A stretch of 64,000 nucleotides of DNA from Paenibacillus phoenicis. Lineage in GTDB: Bacteria; Bacillota; Bacilli; Paenibacillales; Paenibacillaceae. The notes below the pieces were generated by a model. It was not told the origin of the DNA. It ran no database searches and saw only the letters and a program-made list of their open reading frames with translations. Both the position numbers and the translations under genes were made by a program. The stretch spans positions 620,001-684,000 of the forward strand of contig NZ_JAYERP010000001.1 of NCBI RefSeq assembly GCF_034718895.1. The letters are read 5' to 3'. Below are positions 25,962-34,800 of this stretch, one piece after another; within the stretch, counting starts at the first letter, position 1; every line of letters starts with the position of its first letter.

Positions 25962-27944
25962 ATGAACATATTAACGGTGGAGCATCTGACCAAAACCTAT
26001 GGGGAGAAAGTGTTGTTTCAGGACGCTTCCTTTGGCATGGACGAAAACGATAAAATCGGCATCATCGGCGTCAACGGAACGGGCAAATCCACGTTCCTGA
26101 AGGTCATCGCCGGTCTGGAACAAGCCGATTCCGGCAAAGTCGCCATCAACCGGGACGTCCGCGTGACGTTTCTGGCGCAAAATCCCGACTATGATCCGGA
26201 CATCTCCGTGTTGCGCGGCGTGTTCCAAGGCGGCGGGCCTGAGCTCCAATTGGTGTCTGCTTATATGGAGGCAGAGGAAGCGATCGAACGGGAACCGGGG
26301 GATGCGGGGCGGCAAGCGGAACTGGCGCGGCTGTCCCAGGAGATGGACCGACTGCAGACATGGACCCTGGTCAGCGAGGCCAAAAGCGTCTTGTCCAAGC
26401 TGGGCATCACCGATTTTACCCAGAATATGGGCAGCTTGTCCGGGGGTCAGCGGAAGCGCGTTGCGCTCGCCTCAGCGTTAATTCTCCCATCGGAGCTATT
26501 GATTATGGACGAGCCCACCAACCACATCGACAATGAATCCGTCGCTTGGTTGGAGACGTATCTCCAGAAACGGCGCGGGGCGTTGCTCCTGATTACGCAT
26601 GACCGTTATTTTCTGGACCGCGTCTGCAATGTGATGCTGGAGCTCGATCACGGCCGGTTGTTCCGCTACGAGGCGAATTACAGCCGTTTCCTGGAGCTCA
26701 AGAGCGAGCGTGAGGAGCGTGAAGCCGCCTCCGAACAGAAGCGGCAAAATCTGCTGCGGGGTGAGCTCGCTTGGATTCGCCGCGGAGCCAAGGCACGTTC
26801 GACCAAGCAGAAGGCGCGGATTGAACGGTTTGAGAAGCTGCAAGCGGCCAAGACGGAATACAAAAGCGACAACCTCGAAATCTCGGTGGCTTCAACTCGA
26901 TTGGGGCGCAAAATTTTGGAGATCGAAGGGCTGCGTAAATCAATTGAAGGTCGGCTGCTCATCAGGGATCTGACCTACACGGCGGTCCCGGGCGACCGCG
27001 TGGGCATCGTGGGGCCTAACGGCAGCGGGAAATCGACGCTGCTGAACATGATCGCCGGTCGAATCGAACCGGATGCCGGCCATATTGTGCTGGGCCAGAC
27101 GGTGAAGCTGGGTTATTTTACTCAGGAGCATCAGGAAATGGACAGTCAGCAACGGGTGATCGAATATATCAAGGAAGCAGCGGAGGTTGTGACGACGGCG
27201 GACGGCTCGCGGATTACCGCATCGCAAATGCTGGAGCGGTTCCTGTTCCCGCCGGAGATGCAATGGACGCCGATCGGCAAGCTGTCGGGCGGTGAGAAGC
27301 GGCGACTGTATCTGCTGCGTGTGCTGATGGGAGCGCCTAACGTTTTGCTGCTGGACGAACCAACTAACGATCTCGATATCCAGACGTTGACCGTGCTGGA
27401 GGCGTATTTGGATGAGTTCCCCGGCGCCGTCTTTGTTGTCTCCCATGACCGGTATTTCCTCGATCGGACCGTGGACAAGATTATGGCGTTTGAGGGCGGC
27501 GGAGTCGTTGCTGTACATGTGGGCGACTATAGCGATTACGAGGAATGGACGCAGGGGAGCGGTGCGAATGGCGCGGGTAAAGGGAGCGAAGGTAGTTCAG
27601 CGGCTTCGGGCTCGCGGAAGGCAGGTTCTTCGGACTCAGCGGCTGCCAGAGGTTCAGCCTCCCAAGCCAACACTGGCAACCGCAATTCAGGGCGCGGCGA
27701 GAAGCTGAAGTTCAGCTATAACGAGCAGCGGGAGTTCGAAACGATCGACGCGACCATCGAAGCAGCCGAGCAACGTCTTGCCGCTATTTCCGAGGAAATG
27801 GAAGCTGCGGCGAGCGATGCCGTTCGCCTGCAGGAGCTGATGCAACAGCAGCAGGAAGCGGAGGCCGAGCTGGACCGGCTGATGGAGCGCTGGACGTATC
27901 TGAACGAGCTGGCGGAGAAGATCGAAGCCCAGCGGAACGGGTGA
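25962..27944 (+). CDS. ABC-F family ATPase (Uup/YfmR-like)
   Basis: A 660-residue soluble protein with two ABC domains and no membrane part; ABC-F proteins bind the ribosome and rescue or tune translation. Domain 1 has IGVNGTGKSTF, LSGGQRKRVALA and LLIMDEPTNH; domain 2 has VGPNGSGKSTLL, LSGGEKRRLYLL and VLLLDEPTNDLD. Between them lies the charged interdomain linker (about 240-310, RRGAKARSTKQKARIERFEK). After about 530 comes a Gly/Ser-rich spacer and then a C-terminal coiled coil (about 590-660), the arrangement of Uup and YfmR. It starts 15 bases after DUF92. Confidence 0.92.
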   Translation: MNILTVEHLTKTYGEKVLFQDASFGMDENDKIGIIGVNGTGKSTFLKVIAGLEQADSGKVAINRDVRVTFLAQNPDYDPDISVLRGVFQGGGPELQLVSAYMEAEEAIEREPGDAGRQAELARLSQEMDRLQTWTLVSEAKSVLSKLGITDFTQNMGSLSGGQRKRVALASALILPSELLIMDEPTNHIDNESVAWLETYLQKRRGALLLITHDRYFLDRVCNVMLELDHGRLFRYEANYSRFLELKSEREEREAASEQKRQNLLRGELAWIRRGAKARSTKQKARIERFEKLQAAKTEYKSDNLEISVASTRLGRKILEIEGLRKSIEGRLLIRDLTYTAVPGDRVGIVGPNGSGKSTLLNMIAGRIEPDAGHIVLGQTVKLGYFTQEHQEMDSQQRVIEYIKEAAEVVTTADGSRITASQMLERFLFPPEMQWTPIGKLSGGEKRRLYLLRVLMGAPNVLLLDEPTNDLDIQTLTVLEAYLDEFPGAVFVVSHDRYFLDRTVDKIMAFEGGGVVAVHVGDYSDYEEWTQGSGANGAGKGSEGSSAASGSRKAGSSDSAAARGSASQANTGNRNSGRGEKLKFSYNEQREFETIDATIEAAEQRLAAISEEMEAAASDAVRLQELMQQQQEAEAELDRLMERWTYLNELAEKIEAQRNG

Positions 27945-28035
27945 AGGTGGTTGCAACTTTTTCGGGATACGGCGATGCAATTCAGCATTGGATGTTACAC
28001 TTGCGGCAGGTACAGCAATGAGAGCAACAACATTG

Positions 28036-28214
28036 TATTCGATTTTTCGCATACAATTGTTCCCTTTTGCGGCGATAACCCGTATTCTATTCGATTTTTC
28101 ATATAGAATTGAGGGATTTGTCCTTCGGAAGCCGAAATCTATATGAAATTTCATATACATTTCGTCGAAATCCCCAAAACGGGAGAATTCTGTTCGATTT
28201 TTCATATAAAATGA
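28036..28214. repeat. Four-unit AT-rich repeat array, 52-base period
   Basis: Units of 24 bases start at 28036, 28088, 28140 and 28191, so the periods are 52, 52 and 51. Core TATTCGATTTTTCATATA is shared almost exactly by units 2 and 4; unit 1 has CGCATA in place of CATATA, and unit 3 is a diverged copy (17 of 24) that is itself palindromic around GAAATTTC. Spacers of 27-28 bases are unlike each other. The array replaces the expected upstream end of the next gene. Confidence 0.7.
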
Positions 28215-28218
28215 AAAT

Positions 28219-28933
28219 TTGATGCGCAACATTTTGCGCAGTCCGGATACGATCATTACGGTGGCGATTACGCTCATCATGATGATGCTGTTGTTCGTCT
28301 ACGTATTTGGCGGCGCCATTGAGTCAGGTACGGACAACTACGTGAATTATCTGCTGCCGGGAATCCTGTTGATGGCGATCGCTTCCGGCGTCGCGTACAC
28401 CTCGCTGCGGCTGTTTAATGATATCAAAAGCGGACCGATGTCGCGATTCATCACCATGCCGATCAAGCGCTCGTCGGTATTGTGGGCGCATGTGCTGACC
28501 TCGCTCTTTTCCAATGCATTAACGCTCGTGGTGGTGTTCTTGGTCGCCCTCTTGATGGGCTTCCGCTCCAGCGCCTCTCTTCTGAAGTGGCTTGCGGTAG
28601 CTGGGACTAGGTCTGTTCACACTGGCATTAACCTGGCTTTCCATTATTCCTGGCTTGACAGCCAAATCGATGGAAGGGGCGACGGCCTACTCGTACCCGC
28701 TGATTTTTCTGCCGTTTATTAGTTCGGCTTTTGTTCCCACCGAAACCATGCCAAAAGTGATCCGCGCGTTCGCTGAGAACCAGCCTGTTACCTCCATTGT
28801 CGATGCCGTTCGTGCCTTGCTGTACAAGGGGACGGTTGGGAATGAGATCTGGATCGCGCTTGCCTGGTGTGTAGGCATCACGGTTATCGCATATTTCTTT
28901 GCGAGTAGAGTTTTTAAAAGTAAGTTAGGGTAA
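28219..28933 (+). pseudogene. Broken ABC-2 type transporter permease
   Basis: Two frames carry one permease. The first (to about 28608) has ILRSPDTIITVAITLIMMML, DNYVNYLLPGILLMAIASGV and MPIKRSSVLWAHVL; then the sequence changes frame and continues as GLFTLALTWLSIIPGLTAKS, FLPFISSAFVPTETMPKVIR and QPVTSIVDAVRALL. These are hallmarks of the ABC-2/DrrB-type permeases. The N-terminal 20 or so residues are missing, cut by the repeat array, and no ATPase partner is adjacent. It is a relic of an export system. Confidence 0.85.
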
Positions 28934-29000
28934 TACGCGCTAAGATTTAAAGGAAACAAGGGCTATTTTTAGGCCAACTAGGATAACTTCATAGAATTAG

Positions 29001-29045
29001 AAAATCCTTGCAATCTCTTAAACAGGGAGAGTAAGGATTTTTTTA
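29001..29045 (+). terminator. Terminator after the broken permease
   Basis: AAATCCTT-GCAATCTC pairs with GAGAG-TAAGGATTT, followed by seven T residues in total. Confidence 0.7.
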
Positions 29046-29064
29046 CTTCCTATTAAATGCAAAA

Positions 29065-29093
29065 TTGACCGCAGTATAAAAAGAAGATATATT
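29065..29093 (+). promoter_or_regulatory. Promoter of the quorum-sensing receptor gene
   Basis: TTGACC and TATATT with a 17-base spacer in an AT-rich region, about 60 bases before the start codon. It would serve receptor and peptide genes together. Confidence 0.65.
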
Positions 29094-29152
29094 TATTTCA
29101 TACATATAATTCCAAACTCATTTTATCTAAAGAATGCGTGGTGAGAAAGCCA

Positions 29153-30520
29153 ATGAGTACAGCTACGATTCTGGCGGAAGTTCACTCCTTTATGAAAGAA
29201 AATGAGCTAAGTTTAAGTCAATTCTCGGCAAAGTTAAATATTAATGCGGGTACGTTAAGTTATATTCTAAACGGTAACCGTACCTTGACCATCGATCATT
29301 TGGATCGGATTTCAGAGGTCATGGGCTTACCCATGGGGCATTATTATGAGCATTATATTAACGATTATCTCCAAGAGAGAAATCCAGATTGGCGGAGAGT
29401 GGCCCCTTTCCTTCGGAAATGTGCTGAATTGAACAAGCTGGATTGCATTCGCAGAACGATATGCATGCTGTTGGATAATTTGACGTACTCTACGTCCTTA
29501 TTCGAGCTGGCCGAGGAGTTTTATGAGAAGGGATTATATGGTGCTGCGGAGATTCTGTATGAAAATGTGGCCATGAGCGAAACAAAGCAACATTCTGAGC
29601 GGTTAGCTTTATGCCAGTATCGGCTGTTTAAGATTCGGATTGGGTCGGACCAGGCTCACAATCTCAAAATTGCTTACCAATTTGAACCCTACGTAGATCG
29701 GCTGGATGAGGTTACGCAGTTGGACGCATTAAAGGACTTGGCTAACCTGTACCGCTCGCTTCGTGAGTGGGACCGGCTTGAGGTTCTAGCTCTCGAGATG
29801 GAGCGCAAGGCACGCCTCCTCTATTTCAGCAACAGACGCTCAGAAAAGGAATTTTACGAAATGCAACGTCGGCTTAGCAGACCGATGTTTGTATATATTG
29901 TTTATGCTAAACTATTATGTGCAGAAGCTTATGAGGGTAGAGAAGATTATACTAAAGCGTTGGAATATACTTATCAATATGTCGATTTAAGTTGGGTGCG
30001 GGAAAAGGACGAGGAGACTAAGCATTGGTTAAGTTTATTTGAAAAATGGTCGAGTGCCAATTTACATGTCAATCGACTCAAGAGCGGTGAAATCGAATAT
30101 CTGCCTGAATACGTTACGTTTATGGAAGAAAACCCAGATGAGATTATACAGGCAATTTCGAACGTTATGTATGCTGCTAACCGGTACCAAATTGATGTAG
30201 ATTATATTCTACTTCGATTTAAGTCAGAAATTGAAGCATATATCAACCGTAAACAAACGAATGACTTGTATAATGACCACGTTCTACCTGATAAGTATAA
30301 TCAATTTTTATATGATCTTACTTATTACTATCTACGCAAAAAAGATTACACAATGGGTTTTAATTATTTGATGCAAGGACTAGAGAATTCGGTTAGAATT
30401 AATAACAAGGAAGTACTTCTTGATTTTATGATATTATTTGAGCAGCATAGACACATGGCCGCAGAAGATATTTGCCAGAAGTATAAGGAAGTCGTTTGTG
30501 AGGTGAAGAGAGGAATATGA
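29153..30520 (+). CDS. HTH-TPR peptide-sensing regulator, RRNPP/AimR-Alo type
   Basis: A 455-residue regulator. Residues about 1-60 form an XRE-type helix-turn-helix (MKENELSLSQFSAKLNINAG, TLSYILNGNRTLTIDHLDRI). The rest is all-helical with TPR-like repeats, for example YEKGLYGAAEILYENVAM, DALKDLANLYRSLREWDRLE and AYEGREDYTKALEYTYQYVD. This is the architecture of RRNPP receptors (Rap, NprR, PlcR, AimR) and of the AimR-like Alo receptors of Paenibacillus; length and layout favour the latter. ATG 29153 has GGTGAG seven bases upstream; GTG 29138 is possible. The gene is much more AT-rich than its neighbours, suggesting transfer. Its stop overlaps the start of a small secreted peptide gene, the usual place for its ligand. 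Confidence 0.85.
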   Translation: MSTATILAEVHSFMKENELSLSQFSAKLNINAGTLSYILNGNRTLTIDHLDRISEVMGLPMGHYYEHYINDYLQERNPDWRRVAPFLRKCAELNKLDCIRRTICMLLDNLTYSTSLFELAEEFYEKGLYGAAEILYENVAMSETKQHSERLALCQYRLFKIRIGSDQAHNLKIAYQFEPYVDRLDEVTQLDALKDLANLYRSLREWDRLEVLALEMERKARLLYFSNRRSEKEFYEMQRRLSRPMFVYIVYAKLLCAEAYEGREDYTKALEYTYQYVDLSWVREKDEETKHWLSLFEKWSSANLHVNRLKSGEIEYLPEYVTFMEENPDEIIQAISNVMYAANRYQIDVDYILLRFKSEIEAYINRKQTNDLYNDHVLPDKYNQFLYDLTYYYLRKKDYTMGFNYLMQGLENSVRINNKEVLLDFMILFEQHRHMAAEDICQKYKEVVCEVKRGI

Positions 30521-30636
30521 AACCTAAAGTCCTTATTGTTTTAGCGATTCTTTTTTCTTTAATATTTACTACACCTGGTACTCTCCATCTTGATCAACCT
30601 GTTTATACTGCTTTTGGTCAACATGGTGGTGCATAA
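30517..30636 (+). CDS. Secreted signalling pro-peptide of the receptor
   Basis: A 39-codon gene that starts at the ATG overlapping the receptor stop (ATGA). The ribosome site AGAGAGG is six bases upstream. The N-terminus MKPKVLIVLAILFSLIF is a compact signal sequence with two Lys before a hydrophobic core; the remainder (TTPGTLHLDQPVYTAFGQHG then GA) is polar. This organisation (receptor followed by a 35-60 residue exported precursor whose C-terminal 5-10 residues are the signal) is standard for RRNPP systems. The active peptide would probably lie within VYTAFGQHGGA; exact ends are unknown. It is too short for most gene finders. Confidence 0.75.
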   Translation: MKPKVLIVLAILFSLIFTTPGTLHLDQPVYTAFGQHGGA

Positions 30637-30660
30637 ACAACTTACATAAGTGCACATAAG

Positions 30661-30702
30661 AAAAAACGCCTATTCGTTAAGTTTAACGAACAGGCGTTTT
30701 TT
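30661..30702 (+). terminator. Bidirectional terminator after the pro-peptide gene
   Basis: AAAAAACGCCT-TTCGTTAA pairs with TTAACGAA-AGGCGTTTTTT, very stable with A and T tracts on both sides. It serves the peptide gene and the opposite gene ending at 30706. Confidence 0.92.
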
Positions 30703-30705
30703 CTT

Positions 30706-31479
30706 TTACCGAATCACAATCATCTGCCGCAAATCCCGGGAATCGCCGTTTAGCTTGGTTTCGGCGGCGTTCAGCTGCGCGGAGCCGTCGCCGTCGAGGA
30801 AGATGCCGTCGACGAGCTGGCCGTCGGCTAACGCCGCCTTGACGGCGGTGCGGAACGCTTCGGCGGTGCAGCGGGTGGGGGTGACGATCAGCCACAGCTG
30901 GCCGTTCGCGTCATACGCGAGACCGGAGCGGAGCCGGTTCTCATCGGGATTCGGCAGGTGCTCAGCCTCCACCGCCGCAGCCCGCCATCCGGCGTCATCC
31001 GGCAGCTTCATGCTGACGCCGCCTTGGGCAAAATAGCGGGTGCGGTCCGTAACGGCCAGCTCGCTTGCGGCGGATACCACTTGCACCGAGAAGCTGCCCG
31101 TGGCGCCGTCCCACACGAGCGTGCCGCGGGCGTATTTAGCGTTGAACCACCCGGACCCGTAGGCGCCGGCCGTGCCTTGGACCGGCTGATCGTTGTTCAC
31201 CGCCAGCGACAATACGGCTTCGTTGTAAAAGAATCCGCCGTTCATCCCATATACGCGGTAACGTCCCAGTGGCTGATCCGCCGCCCGCAGTTCAATGCGC
31301 TCCGGATCTACAACTAAGGCATGCAGTTTGACACCGTTTGCTGCGGTAGTCTCATGATATTCATAATGGCGGGGGAGCAGGTAGCGGCTGCCCCAACCGA
31401 TCATCAGCAGGATGACGAGAAAAATCGCCATGACCGAAGCCATGGCGATTCCCCAGCGTTGCCCCTTAATCGGCAACAT
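30706..31479 (-). CDS. NAGPA-type phosphodiester glycosidase-like protein
   Basis: A 257-residue membrane-anchored protein: one N-terminal helix (about 10-32, ASVMAIFLVILLMIGWG), then a DUF2233/NAGPA domain facing outward. The family signature GMNGGFFYNEAVLSLAVNND is at about 78-97 and the closing segment is DGIFLDGDGSAQLN, which carries the conserved D-G-D/G-G-S-like loop. Bacterial members cleave or modify phosphodiester-linked sugars in the envelope; some act on teichoic-acid-like polymers, but the substrate here is unknown. The start overlaps the end of the M42 peptidase gene by 14 bases. Confidence 0.85.
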   Translation of the reverse strand: MLPIKGQRWGIAMASVMAIFLVILLMIGWGSRYLLPRHYEYHETTAANGVKLHALVVDPERIELRAADQPLGRYRVYGMNGGFFYNEAVLSLAVNNDQPVQGTAGAYGSGWFNAKYARGTLVWDGATGSFSVQVVSAASELAVTDRTRYFAQGGVSMKLPDDAGWRAAAVEAEHLPNPDENRLRSGLAYDANGQLWLIVTPTRCTAEAFRTAVKAALADGQLVDGIFLDGDGSAQLNAAETKLNGDSRDLRQMIVIR

Positions 31480-32503
31480 AAGCGGCTAGCAGGCGGGTCG
31501 TATTAATGACCGCCAGTTTATGTGTCCGCTCCATGGCGTGCGAGGCATGCACGCCCGGTCCGATCAGCGCAGCGCGGATATTGTGGCCGCCGCGCAGGGC
31601 AGCCGAGGCATCGGAGCCGTAATACGGATAAATATCAACCGCATGCGGGATGCCAAGGCCCTTGGCAAGCTCGATCAGCCGGGTGGTCATCTCGTAGTCA
31701 TAAGGGCCGCTGGAGTCTTTCGCGCAAATCGAGACATCGGTCTCTTTGCAGCTCAGATCATCGCCCATAGCGCCCATGTCAACGGCGATCATTTCGTTCA
31801 CGCCGTCCGGAATCCAGGAGGCGCCGTGCCCCACTTCCTCGTAGTTGGAGATGAGGAACACCAGATCATGTCTCGGCGTCCAGCCTTCACGGCGGATCGA
31901 TTCGATCAGCCCGAACAGGGCCGCTACGCTGGCTTTGTCGTCCAGGTGGCGAGATTTAATGAATCCGCTTGGTGTGATCACGGCGCGGGCATCAAACGAA
32001 ATGAAGTCGCCGACCCCGATCCCAAGCTTCAGCACGTCCTCTTTACTTTCCACAACCTCGTCGATCCGGACCTCCATGTTCTTCTCCTCACGTTTGAAAT
32101 CGCGGGCATCGCTGTAGACGTGAACGGAAGGATGGGTCGACAGAATCGTGCCGGTATATACTCGGCCGCTGCGGGTGTGAATTTGGCAGTATTCGTTCTC
32201 GATACTGTTCATCATGAACCCGCCAACGGAGGTGATTGCCAGCGTACCGTTCGAACGGATGGCGCGCACCATGGCGCCTAACGTGTCAACGTGGCCGCTG
32301 AGTGCAATGCGCCGCGACGAATCGCGGCCAGGCACGGTCAGGATCGCTCCACCTTTTTCATTAAAGCTGCAAGGTACACCCAAGGCTTCGGCCTCACGCC
32401 CGATGAACGTCATGACATTGTGTGTAAACCCGCTTGGGCTTGGGGTGTCCAGCAAGGATTTGAGCAAATTTAAAATATAGGTTTCATTCGGTTGGATATT
32501 CAT
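31466..32503 (-). CDS. M42 family glutamyl-type aminopeptidase
   Basis: A 345-residue metallo-aminopeptidase of the TET/PepA-like M42 family. Metal-binding and catalytic motifs are present: LSGHVDTLGAMVRAI (first His and Asp), HLDDKASVAALFGLIES (bridging Asp), ISNYEEVGHGAS (catalytic EE and ligand), MIAVDMGAMG and the final His in GVHASHAMERTH. The N-terminal part wraps a small dimerisation domain. Start ATG has AAAGGAGG at ideal distance. It is transcribed with the NAGPA-like gene. Confidence 0.93.
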   Translation of the reverse strand: MNIQPNETYILNLLKSLLDTPSPSGFTHNVMTFIGREAEALGVPCSFNEKGGAILTVPGRDSSRRIALSGHVDTLGAMVRAIRSNGTLAITSVGGFMMNSIENEYCQIHTRSGRVYTGTILSTHPSVHVYSDARDFKREEKNMEVRIDEVVESKEDVLKLGIGVGDFISFDARAVITPSGFIKSRHLDDKASVAALFGLIESIRREGWTPRHDLVFLISNYEEVGHGASWIPDGVNEMIAVDMGAMGDDLSCKETDVSICAKDSSGPYDYEMTTRLIELAKGLGIPHAVDIYPYYGSDASAALRGGHNIRAALIGPGVHASHAMERTHKLAVINTTRLLAAYVAD

Positions 32504-32546
32504 GGGAAACCTCCTTTATGGGTTAGGTCGGACTCTTCATTACGCG

Positions 32547-32924
32547 TTAAGGCTGGATGGGGGAGTCCTCCTCCGCCGATTCGGCTCCCGCTCCAGCTTC
32601 AGCTTCATTGCCGGCAGATTTCTTCTTCTTGCCGCGCTCTGGCTTCTCCGGTTCCGGGAAAACATAGCCGGTAGCCTCCTGGATATGTACAAGCTTGGCA
32701 TGCAAGCCTTTGACTTCACGCTGCAGCCGGTAACCGCGGTAAATGCCAAACGCCCCGACGATAATACCGCCAAGCAGCGTACTGCCAAGGATCAGCAAAA
32801 TCAACGGAAGGCTGACGGAGCCAAACAGCAAATTGACCTGCACCGGATCGACGTTAATCACCGCAAATACGGCGGTAATCAAGGCAAAGAACAAAGCCAG
32901 AATTAGGGACCATTGGATTTTCAT
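32547..32924 (-). CDS. LapA-domain small membrane protein
   Basis: A 125-residue protein with two membrane helices (about 3-25 and 40-62): MKIQWSLILALFFALITAVF, then INVDPVQVNLLFGSVSLPLI and LLGGIIVGAFGIYRGYRL, the pattern of the LapA (DUF1049) domain. A cytosolic coiled-coil stretch follows (QREVKGLHAKLVHIQEATGY) and then a charged, disordered tail rich in Glu, Ala and Lys. In Gram-negatives LapA assists LPS assembly; in Gram-positives the role is unknown. ATG 32924 follows AAGGAGGTG. Confidence 0.85.
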   Translation of the reverse strand: MKIQWSLILALFFALITAVFAVINVDPVQVNLLFGSVSLPLILLILGSTLLGGIIVGAFGIYRGYRLQREVKGLHAKLVHIQEATGYVFPEPEKPERGKKKKSAGNEAEAGAGAESAEEDSPIQP

Positions 32925-32952
32925 GAGGGTACACCTCCTTCTAGGACAGTAT

Positions 32953-32985
32953 AAAATCCCTTGTCCGCTTAGGGCAAGGGATTTT
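32953..32985 (-). terminator. Terminator of pepF
   Basis: Perfect 11-bp stem AAAATCCCTTG / CAAGGGATTTT with an 11-base loop. The run of T on the minus strand follows the stem. Confidence 0.85.
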
Positions 32986-33009
32986 GTAGTCGCTATGGCC
33001 CAGGACATG

Positions 33010-34800
33010 TTAGCTCGTCAACTGTTCCATTTGCTCGATCACGTTCTCGAACACGCTCATCGCTTCACGGATCGGCTGCGGCGAGGACATGTCGACCCCG
33101 GCTTTCTTCAGAATGTTAATCGAATAGTCGCTGCCGCCGCTCTTTAGGAAGCCGAGGTAACGGTCAACCGCCGGTTTGCCTTCCTCAAGAATTTGCTTCG
33201 AGAAGCTGGTCGCTGCAGAGAAACCGGTAGCGTATTTGTAGACGTAGAAGCTCGTATAGAAATGAGGGATCCGTGCCCATTCCATTTCGATATCCTGGTC
33301 AACGACCATGTCTTTGCCATGGTATTTCACATTCAAGTCGTAATAAATTTCCGACAGCTCCTGCGGTGTGAGCGATTCGCCGGCTTCCGCGCGCTCATGG
33401 ATGAGCTTCTCAAATTCGGCGAACATCGTTTGCCGGAACAACGTCGTCCGGAACTGGTCGGCGTAGTAGGTCAGCAGGTACAGCTTCTGCTTCGGATCGG
33501 TGGATTTCTTGAGCAGATAATCCATCAGCAACGCTTCGTTGGTCGTCGAGGCGACCTCAGCCAGGAAGATAGTATATTGGGCATCACGGTACTTCAGGGC
33601 TTCATCCGAAAAATAGGAATGCAACGCGTGCCCCATCTCATGCGCCAAGGTGAACATGCTGTTCAGATTGTCCTTATGGTTCAGCAGCACGTAAGGATGG
33701 GTGCCGTAAGCGCCCCAGCTATAAGCGCCGGTGCGTTTACCTTCGTTCTCGTACACGTCGATCCAGCGGTTTTCGAAGCCTTCACGCAGGACCTTCAGGT
33801 ATTCCTCGCCCAGCGGCTTCAGCCCTTCCTCGACCATTTTCTTAGCGTCTTCATAAGGGATTTCCCACTTATATTCCTCAACGAGTGGAGCGAACAAATC
33901 GTACATATGCAGTTCGTCAACGCCCAGCAGCTTCTTGCGCAGCTTCATGTAACGTTGCAGGAGCGGCAAGCTCTCATGCACCGCGTCGATCAGGTTCGTA
34001 TACACTTCCTTCGGAATGTTGTCGCCATATAGGGACATTTCCAGCACGGAAGGATATTTGCGGACCCGCGAGTAGAACATGTTCTTGTTCACGTTCGCGC
34101 TCAGTGTAGCGGCGATGGTATTTTTCTGCTTCCGATAGGTTTCGTAGACAGCTTTGAATGCCCGCTCGCGTACTTCGCGGTTGGGGTTCTCCAGGAACTG
34201 GATGTAGCTGCCGTGGGTTAAATCCACTTCGTTCCCGTTTTCGTCTTTGATTTTCGGGAATTTCATATCGGCATTGTTAATCATGCCAAAAATTTGCTGA
34301 GGCGCCTGCGACAAATTGCCTACTTGGGCCAGCAGCGCTTCTTCCGTTTTGCTCAGGACATGCGCCTTTTCGCGTTTGATTTCCTGCAAGGTGAACTTGT
34401 AATCCGCCAGCACAGGGTCGTTGATCAACTTGTCGAGCTCCTGCTCCGGCAGGGCCAAAATTTCTGGCGTAATAAAAGACAAGGCCTCGCTGACTTCAAC
34501 GCTTAACTTCTTCGCTTTTTGCACAAGGGCTTGATATGTAGGGTTAGTGGTATCCTCATCGTGATGAAGATGGGCGTATACGTAAAGCCGCTCAATTTGC
34601 AAAGAGAGTTCATCTTCCAGCTCGAAAACGGCTTTGATATGTTGTGCATCCGTGAGTTTGCCTTCGAATTCGGCGGCTTTGTCTTTCAGCGCCTTGAGGT
34701 CGTTATACGATTTGTCCCAAGCGGCTTGATCAGGGAATAAATCCTGGAGCTGCCATGTGTGCTCCTTCGGTACTTCAGAACGTTTCATTACGGTGCTCAT
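33010..34800 (-). CDS. pepF: Oligoendopeptidase F
   Basis: A 596-residue M3-family zinc metallopeptidase that cleaves oligopeptides. The zinc site is FTLAHEMGHALHSYFSDEAL, with the third ligand Glu about 25 residues on in AEVASTTNEALLMDYLL. The family segment KRSEVPKEHTWQLQDLFP is near the N-terminus. I chose ATG 34800 because AAAGGAGG lies seven bases upstream and it gives the common N-terminus MSTVMKRSEV. The frame remains open upstream for another 44 codons that would add a secretion signal (separate entry). It ends in a strong hairpin. Confidence 0.93.
   Translation of the reverse strand: MSTVMKRSEVPKEHTWQLQDLFPDQAAWDKSYNDLKALKDKAAEFEGKLTDAQHIKAVFELEDELSLQIERLYVYAHLHHDEDTTNPTYQALVQKAKKLSVEVSEALSFITPEILALPEQELDKLINDPVLADYKFTLQEIKREKAHVLSKTEEALLAQVGNLSQAPQQIFGMINNADMKFPKIKDENGNEVDLTHGSYIQFLENPNREVRERAFKAVYETYRKQKNTIAATLSANVNKNMFYSRVRKYPSVLEMSLYGDNIPKEVYTNLIDAVHESLPLLQRYMKLRKKLLGVDELHMYDLFAPLVEEYKWEIPYEDAKKMVEEGLKPLGEEYLKVLREGFENRWIDVYENEGKRTGAYSWGAYGTHPYVLLNHKDNLNSMFTLAHEMGHALHSYFSDEALKYRDAQYTIFLAEVASTTNEALLMDYLLKKSTDPKQKLYLLTYYADQFRTTLFRQTMFAEFEKLIHERAEAGESLTPQELSEIYYDLNVKYHGKDMVVDQDIEMEWARIPHFYTSFYVYKYATGFSAATSFSKQILEEGKPAVDRYLGFLKSGGSDYSINILKKAGVDMSSPQPIREAMSVFENVIEQMEQLTS

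Noticed and set aside
28036-28214. CRISPR array
   Set aside because: Unit-to-unit identity is too low, spacers are unremarkable, and no cas genes are present. Kept as a periodic repeat array instead.
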